Position numbers and translations under genes: made by a program
Shown: positions 6,709-10,508 of the stretch, piece by piece
Layout of the letters: every line of letters starts with the position of its first letter
How positions within the stretch are numbered: the first letter of the stretch is position 1
DNA from: Nitrospirae bacterium GWC2_56_14
GTDB lineage: Bacteria > Nitrospirota > UBA9217
Assembly: GCA_001803705.1 (NCBI GenBank)
Contig: MHDY01000245.1
Coordinates: 1 to 10,508, forward strand
Length of the DNA: 10,508 nucleotides
Direction: 5' to 3'
The notes under the pieces: model-generated
What the model was told of the DNA's origin: nothing
What the model saw: the letters and a program-made list of their open reading frames with translations, nothing else
Databases searched by the model: none

Positions 6709-7617
6709 ATGACGACCCTTATTAAAAAACTCCTTAGCCCTGAAATGCGCTGGAAGTCACTTGCGCTGTTAGTCAGCGTCGTCACGTGCATGGCGCTGCT
6801 CGGCACGCAGGTCAATCGCTGGATCATCGAGTCCCGCACCGTGACGCAGGCACAGATCGAAGCAGGATGGAAAGCCGCAGGTCTGGAGCTCGTCACGCAT
6901 ACCATCGCACAAAAGGAAAACTTCTGGAAGGTGGCAAAACAATACCAGGTGAACATCGACTCCATCATCGGCGCGAACCGGGGCCTGAAAAAATTGACCG
7001 CTGCCAGGGGCCAGAAGCTCCGTGTCCCCAATCAGCGGGGCGTTGTTCATCAGATGGAACCCGGGGAGAGCGCGGAAGCAATTGCCGGGCTTTATAGCGT
7101 GCCGGTCGGATCCATTACTGCAATGAACAACCTCCAGCCAAAGCACATTCTCGTTCCCGGGCGCGAACTTTTCATCCCGGGCGCGAAGCCGGTCAGATTA
7201 ACTGAAGACATGACCGCGCAGTACAGCTTGCGCGGCATTTTCGGCTCCCCCCTGCCCGGCAGGATCACGTCAGGCATGGGCATGCGCAAACACCCGGTGG
7301 GCGGCTTCCGCGGCAGGCACACGGGCCTGGATCTTGCCGCTTCTCCGGGAACGCGGATCGACGCTGCGGCGGCAGGCACCGTGCTCCAGACCGGCGAAGG
7401 CGAATATATCGGCAAGTTCATCATCCTGGGCCATAAGGATTCCTACACCACGATCTACGGACACTGCTCCCAGATACTGACAACTCCGGGAAAGACTGTT
7501 AAGAAGGGGCAGATCATCGCCAAGGTCGGCAATACCGGACGTACAACCGGCCCCCATCTCCACTTCGAGATCCGGAAGAACGGCATTCCTCAGAACCCCC
7601 TCAGCTACTTGTGGTAG
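6709..7617 (+). CDS. M23-family peptidoglycan endopeptidase with two LysM domains
   Basis: This 302-aa envelope protein begins with a cytoplasmic basic stretch and one hydrophobic segment (about 16-32), a membrane anchor or uncleaved signal. Two LysM peptidoglycan-binding modules follow (about 62-108 and 112-158). A complete LytM/M23 domain follows (about 184-298): GRHTGLDLA gives zinc ligands His204 and Asp208, YGH gives His252, and GPHLHFEI gives His283 and His285. All metal and catalytic residues are present, so it should be an active DD-endopeptidase-type hydrolase rather than an EnvC/NlpD-like degenerate activator. It starts 9 bases after deoC without a clear Shine-Dalgarno, so it likely depends on readthrough from upstream. 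A terminator lies about 70 bases downstream. Confidence 0.93.
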   Translation: MTTLIKKLLSPEMRWKSLALLVSVVTCMALLGTQVNRWIIESRTVTQAQIEAGWKAAGLELVTHTIAQKENFWKVAKQYQVNIDSIIGANRGLKKLTAARGQKLRVPNQRGVVHQMEPGESAEAIAGLYSVPVGSITAMNNLQPKHILVPGRELFIPGAKPVRLTEDMTAQYSLRGIFGSPLPGRITSGMGMRKHPVGGFRGRHTGLDLAASPGTRIDAAAAGTVLQTGEGEYIGKFIILGHKDSYTTIYGHCSQILTTPGKTVKKGQIIAKVGNTGRTTGPHLHFEIRKNGIPQNPLSYLW

Positions 7618-7688
7618 GTATCGGTTATTGCGTTCTTAATAAGCACTCATGCTGAATATATGGCCACGACCTCGGTCTCTCAAAACAA

Positions 7689-7720
7689 AAAGCCGATGAT
7701 CATGAATGAACATCGGCTTT
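7689..7720. terminator. Rho-independent terminator between convergent genes
   Basis: A perfect 10-bp stem AAAGCCGATG (7689-7698) / CATCGGCTTT (7711-7720) surrounds a 12-base loop. Read on the minus strand the stem is followed by TTTTTGTTTTG, an excellent T-tract, so it mainly ends the minus-strand lipoprotein transcript. Read on the plus strand it is followed by TTTAACTTATTCTT, a weaker tract that could also stop the deoC-M23 transcript. Confidence 0.85.
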
Positions 7721-7771
7721 AACTTATTCTTAGCCTGTTTTACACCATGGATGAAGGGCCGGTTTCCCGTG

Positions 7772-8245
7772 TCAGATACTCGTAGTTTTGAAAGCTGCGG
7801 ACGCATCCGCATAGTCGTTCAAAGGATTGCCGACCTTATCTTCGGCTTTATAAACCGTAAAGATGTAATCCGTATTGAATGATAAATCGGCAGACGGGGT
7901 CAGGTGAAGCGTCCGAGCGTTCACCCATCCTATTGAGAAGTCGATAGGGTTATTGTTCGAATCCACGAATGTTACCCCGGTCCTATACGACGTAAGATGC
8001 AAATCCGTATTCATATCCGTTGAGAAAACAAAGTCAAACTGCGTATGAACCGGGACAGTCTGATTGTCCCGAAGTTCGACCCTCTGCATATCTCCATCGT
8101 AGAAGAATATGCCGATGAGCGAGGGAAGCGCTGTCTTTGGCAGTCCAGAACAGGCGATCGACGTTGCACTCAGCATCAGTGCACCGCCCGATAGTGTGGC
8201 AAACTTCTTCAGGAACTCGCGTCTCGAACAAGCATCGTCAATCAT
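7772..8245 (-). CDS. Tat-type lipoprotein with bacterial Ig-like (Big_5-type) domain
   Basis: The 157-aa product opens with a twin-arginine motif SRREFLK (7-13), a hydrophobic segment (about 15-30) and Cys32 after TSIA. This points to Tat export with possible lipidation, although the lipobox is imperfect (Ser rather than Leu at -3). The rest (about 42-155) looks like one Ig-like domain: FDFVFSTDMNTD (70-81), ARTLHLTPSADLSFNTDY (110-127) and the closing AFKTTS follow the Big_5 pattern of 'V.FS..M....', 'L.L.P...L..nT.Y' and 'F.T'. No catalytic domain is visible; adhesion or structural scaffolding is likely. AGGAGG at 8255-8260 supports the start. It lies 98 bases after the probable outer-membrane protein gene and could share its transcript. 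Confidence 0.75.
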   Translation of the reverse strand: MIDDACSRREFLKKFATLSGGALMLSATSIACSGLPKTALPSLIGIFFYDGDMQRVELRDNQTVPVHTQFDFVFSTDMNTDLHLTSYRTGVTFVDSNNNPIDFSIGWVNARTLHLTPSADLSFNTDYIFTVYKAEDKVGNPLNDYADASAAFKTTSI

Positions 8246-8343
8246 GCAATTCAGCCTCCTGTCGTATTATGCTGCCAACGCATCTATCCTGAAGAAACCG
8301 GGCAGATTACAGCAAACAAAAAAGTGTACAGGTTGCATTTTTA

Positions 8344-8985
8344 TTAGAATTGAAAACCACAAACTATATTGGCCGTGCCGCCTTCGCCAGACACACTTCC
8401 GGAAGACCAGCTGCCGCTATTTGACCATATTTCGAAATTGCCTTCGAACTCCTGCATACCAACCTCAACTCCGACTCGAATCGACGGACTTTTAAACAAA
8501 TAGTACCCGCCGACAATCAGCGATATCGAATTGTAGCTGCTTCTTTTCGTGGCATTCCAGTTTACTCCAGGGCTGTTCAACGTCACCTGACCTGCGTCGC
8601 CTAACCCTGCTTCGAACTTTACTTCAAAGTTCAATGCATCGTTGATCCTTAAACGCACTCCCGGGGCGATGCTCATGCCGTTAACCGAGTAGTCCACCTT
8701 GATCGGAATCGACAGATCCTGAATTTCTCCCGAATGATGTCTGTGAAAAAGACCAATTCCCATAATAAACCTGAAAAGCGAGTCCTGATGCCGACTGAGG
8801 ATCACTTCAACCTGGGCGTTGGTTCCACTGCTATTCGAATCATGCCCGATTGCGTTTTCGAATTCTATCTCGTCAGCTCCTGTGGCACTGCCGAATTTAA
8901 AGCGTAAATCCGTGTCGATCTCGGCCGATACCAGACAGGGAAAAGCTAACATGATGACCAGAAATAGTAAAATTGGTTTTCTCAT
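8344..8985 (-). CDS. Probable outer-membrane beta-barrel protein, uncharacterised
   Basis: I do not recognise a named family. The 213-aa product has a clear signal peptide (MRKP, hydrophobic core 5-19, likely cleavage after VSA at 21). The mature part has alternating hydrophobic/polar strands such as FRFIMGIGLF, LNFEVKFEAGLG, SISLIVGGYYLF and RVGVEVGMQEF, and a terminal Phe (CGFQF). That pattern fits a small outer-membrane barrel of about eight strands, with OmpA/OmpW-like size. AAAGGA just upstream of ATG 8985 supports the start. The gene begins 32 bases after the end of the lpxC relic, so it may once have been, or still be, transcribed with it. A binding or transport role cannot be inferred. 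Confidence 0.68.
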   Translation of the reverse strand: MRKPILLFLVIMLAFPCLVSAEIDTDLRFKFGSATGADEIEFENAIGHDSNSSGTNAQVEVILSRHQDSLFRFIMGIGLFHRHHSGEIQDLSIPIKVDYSVNGMSIAPGVRLRINDALNFEVKFEAGLGDAGQVTLNSPGVNWNATKRSSYNSISLIVGGYYLFKSPSIRVGVEVGMQEFEGNFEIWSNSGSWSSGSVSGEGGTANIVCGFQF

Positions 8986-9017
8986 AAATCCTTTCCGTTT
9001 TTTAAGCCATGATCAGG

Positions 9018-9223
9018 CTACATCGACGCAGTCTGATACTGCATCTCCGGTTGTCTTGCGGCCGCCGCCGCTTCTTCTGCGCCCATCACGATCCAGTGCT
9101 GCGAATTCTTCAACAGCTTGGTGACCATCTGCGCATTCAGATTATGACCGGACTTGTGCGCTACAACATGCCGATGCCCTCGAATTGAATTTCTTTTTTA
9201 ATAGTACGTTGTGGTCTAAGCAT
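9018..9223 (-). pseudogene. lpxC: lpxC relic: N and C termini fused by internal deletion
   Basis: Read on the minus strand, ATG 9223 opens MLRPQRTIKKEIQFEGIG (9223-9170), which matches the first strand of LpxC (UDP-3-O-acyl-N-acetylglucosamine deacetylase, first committed step of lipid A synthesis). The next bases stop that frame (TAG at 9163-9161). In a shifted frame from 9170 to the stop at 9020-9018 lie 50 codons starting HVVAHKSGHNLNAQMVTKLL, matching the LpxC C terminus, including the conserved KSGH. The roughly 240 residues between, including the zinc-binding HxxxD region, are gone. The junction shares one base and is out of frame, so no function remains. A working copy must exist elsewhere if this organism makes lipid A. 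Confidence 0.8.
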
Positions 9224-9490
9224 TTGGATGTCCCCTAGCCCTAGCAAGCCCTATGCCATATGGCCCTGTTGTTTAATTCGCTTGCAAACAACAAGTTAAC
9301 AACCCAGGAGATCTCTGCTGTGTGGTAAAAATGACCACGAACAGGTTTCTTTGTTGCTAAATAACGCCGCTGCGGCTTTTTTCCGAAAATCTTTTCACCC
9401 GAATCCGGTAGTGACCGCTCCAAGTCAATTGTCAGACCGATTCGCCGGCGAAATACTCCTTCTCCTGCATATGCTTTGACCGGTTTTTAA
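9224..9490. other. Non-coding stretch between lpxC relic and TPR-gene promoter
   Basis: No gene is supportable here. The 60-codon minus-strand frame at 9241-9423 has no ribosome site and no recognisable family. Small symmetric elements are present: the palindrome GCCATATGGC near 9255-9264, and an 8-bp stem TGTTGTTT (9267-9274) / AAACAACA (9286-9293). The segment may hold the former lpxC promoter region, but I could not pick convincing -35/-10 boxes on the minus strand. Confidence 0.5.
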
Positions 9491-9519
9491 TTGACAGGGG
9501 TGGTCACCTATGTTAAATT
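9491..9519 (+). promoter_or_regulatory. Sigma70-type promoter for the TPR gene
   Basis: A perfect -35 box TTGACA (9491-9496), a 17-base spacer and TAAATT (9514-9519) preceded by TG one base before (extended -10). It lies 50 bases before the ATG at 9570. It also shows that the longer reading frame from 9510 is wrong, because that start would fall inside the promoter. Confidence 0.65.
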
Positions 9520-9569
9520 TTTTATGCAGGTGTAACTATCTCAAGAGCGAGGGCAATCAGGGAGAAAAA

Positions 9570-10313
9570 ATGCCGCCAAAGCTGGAAGAGCTGTATGAGC
9601 AGGGCATGGACGCGTTCAACAAGAACGAATACGCTATCGCTGAGCAGGCCTTCCTGCAGATCTTGAGCGCTAAGCCTGATTTTGCCGACGTCCAGAACAA
9701 GATGGGCATTATCTACAAGCAGACGAACAGGATCGAACTGGCGGTCAGGGCCTTCGAAAAAGCCGTTGAACTGAACCCCAGGTATACCGAAGCATCGCTT
9801 AATCTTGCCGTAACCCTCAGTGACCGCGGAAGCTATGAAAAGGCCCGGGAGGTCTTTGAAAAGGCCGCGCAGTTTACCGAGAAAGCCGCTGCTGCACCTG
9901 TTGCGGACAAGACGAAGTCCATGAAGCCCGCCCTTGATCCTTTTGTCAAAGGCAAGCTCGCCGACGAGCACCGGCGCGTAGGCAAGCTGTACTACGACAT
10001 GGGGCTCCTCGATGAGGCCATCGACGAGTACCAGAAAGCCCTCCGCCTTGCTCCGACCTTTGCCGACATCATTACCCAGCTCGGGATCGCCTTGCGGGAC
10101 CAGGGAAAGCACAATGAAGCGATCAAGGAATTCAACCGGGCGATCGAGATCAATGCCAATTTCATTCCCGCGCGGCTGAACCTGGGGATCACCTATTACT
10201 CCCAGGGGTTCTACGGGCTGGCCGAAGAAGAATGGCGAAAAGCCCTCAAGATCAATCCCGACAATGCCGCGATCAAGACCTATCTCAATTTCGTACGACC
10301 TCAGAAATCCTGA
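9570..10313 (+). CDS. Tetratricopeptide-repeat protein
   Basis: The 247-aa protein is made almost wholly of TPR units in two blocks: about residues 5-38, 39-72 and 76-103, then 133-166, 167-200 and 201-234. An Ala/Lys/Pro-rich linker (104-130) joins the blocks. Consensus positions are easy to see, for example AVRAFEKAVELNP (58-70), AIDEYQKALRLAP (150-162), AIKEFNRAIEINA (184-196) and AEEEWRKALKINP (218-230). TPRs form a superhelical scaffold for protein-protein contacts. There is no signal peptide or membrane segment, so it is probably cytoplasmic. ATG 9570 has AGGGAG five bases upstream and lies downstream of a promoter at 9491-9519. An ABC transporter gene begins 14 bases after its stop, so the two may be one operon; the partner is unknown. 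Confidence 0.88.
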   Translation: MPPKLEELYEQGMDAFNKNEYAIAEQAFLQILSAKPDFADVQNKMGIIYKQTNRIELAVRAFEKAVELNPRYTEASLNLAVTLSDRGSYEKAREVFEKAAQFTEKAAAAPVADKTKSMKPALDPFVKGKLADEHRRVGKLYYDMGLLDEAIDEYQKALRLAPTFADIITQLGIALRDQGKHNEAIKEFNRAIEINANFIPARLNLGITYYSQGFYGLAEEEWRKALKINPDNAAIKTYLNFVRPQKS

Positions 10314-10327
10314 CCGGAGCTGCGCGC

Positions 10328-10508
10328 TTGGACCTTCTGGAGATCAAAGACCTCTCCACCCATTTCTTTACCCGAAGCGGGGTGATCAAGGCCGTGAGCG
10401 GCTTGAACCTCACCCTCCAGCGGGGCCGTGTTCTCGGCCTGGTCGGCGAATCCGGCTGCGGCAAGACCGTGACCGCGCTCTCCATCCTCGACCTGGTGCC
10501 CTATCCGG
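10328..10508 (+). CDS. Oligopeptide/dipeptide-type ABC transporter ATP-binding protein (5' end only)
   Basis: The first 60 residues run off the window. They read as the N terminus of a DppD/OppD-like ATPase, which energises peptide (or nickel) import at the inner membrane. LLEIKDLSTHFFTRSGVIK (3-21) is the characteristic opening, followed by VLGLVGESGCGKTVTALSIL (35-54) with Walker A GESGCGKT (40-47). The start is TTG 10328, preceded by CGGAG at 10315-10319; no ATG is available in the right place. The Walker A is intact. Confirming the OppD C-terminal signature and the partner permeases needs downstream sequence. Confidence 0.87.
   Translation, partial: MDLLEIKDLSTHFFTRSGVIKAVSGLNLTLQRGRVLGLVGESGCGKTVTALSILDLVPYP

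Noticed and set aside
8109..8495. 128-codon plus-strand reading frame
   Set aside because: It lies antisense across the Tat lipoprotein start and the end of the outer-membrane protein gene, both of which have ribosome sites and export signals.
9366..9382. GCCGCTGCGGC followed by six T as a plus-strand terminator
   Set aside because: The stem is only 4-5 bp with a 1-3 base loop, and no plus-strand gene precedes it.
9241..9423. 60-codon minus-strand reading frame
   Set aside because: No ribosome site, no recognisable family and no supporting context.
9510..9569. 20-residue N-terminal extension of the TPR protein
   Set aside because: It overlaps the -10 box of a good promoter, and ATG 9570 has its own Shine-Dalgarno.
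1..10508. CRISPR array, tRNA, rRNA or riboswitch
   Set aside because: No regularly spaced identical repeats, no cloverleaf or rRNA-like sequence, and no recognisable riboswitch core seen on either strand.

Overview
The window reads like a piece of a Gram-negative bacterial chromosome, fairly GC-rich in its core genes. The Gram-negative assignment rests on a signal-peptide beta-barrel-type protein ending in Phe, a Tat-type lipoprotein, and a decayed copy of lpxC (lipid A synthesis). An ADP-forming acyl-CoA synthetase next to a BioD-like/DRTGG protein, together with CCCTG-rich intergenic repeats, would fit an uncultured Nitrospirota- or Desulfobacterota-like lineage. That assignment is inference only.

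Layout, left to right. (1) 1-1622, plus strand: the 3' end of an ADP-forming acetate/acyl-CoA ligase, then a BioD-like DRTGG-domain protein (phosphotransacetylase N-terminal type). The two are separated by an apparent insertion (103-543) that carries a four-helix-bundle 'S23/IVS' gene between perfect 14-bp inverted repeats. (2) 1744-3117: a class 3-type aldehyde dehydrogenase. (3) 3165-3283: a large inverted repeat with no gene. (4) 3348-4939: a tight pair, a PhzF-family isomerase and a short-chain dehydrogenase. (5) 4940-5155: CCCTG-rich repeat plus a long hairpin bracketed by a 10-bp direct repeat. (6) 5156-7617: a compact run of a class IV aminotransferase, deoxyribose-phosphate aldolase (deoC) and a LysM/M23 peptidase. 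(7) A hairpin terminator at 7689-7720 separates this run from the convergent minus-strand genes. (8) 7772-8985, minus strand: a Tat-type lipoprotein with an Ig-like domain and a probable outer-membrane protein. (9) 9018-9223, minus strand: a relic of lpxC in which the first 18 codons are joined directly to the last 50. (10) 9491-10508, plus strand: a promoter, a TPR protein, and the start of an oligopeptide/dipeptide-type ABC transporter ATPase.

How the genes work together. The first block is acyl-CoA/acetate energy metabolism with an aldehyde dehydrogenase next to it. The middle blocks are general metabolic and envelope-maintenance genes with no obvious common pathway. I see no convincing new defence or biosynthetic system. 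The most informative signals are genome-plasticity marks: the S23 cassette splitting an operon, a family of CCCTG-type repeats that supply or abut stop codons, two long hairpin elements, and the internally deleted lpxC.
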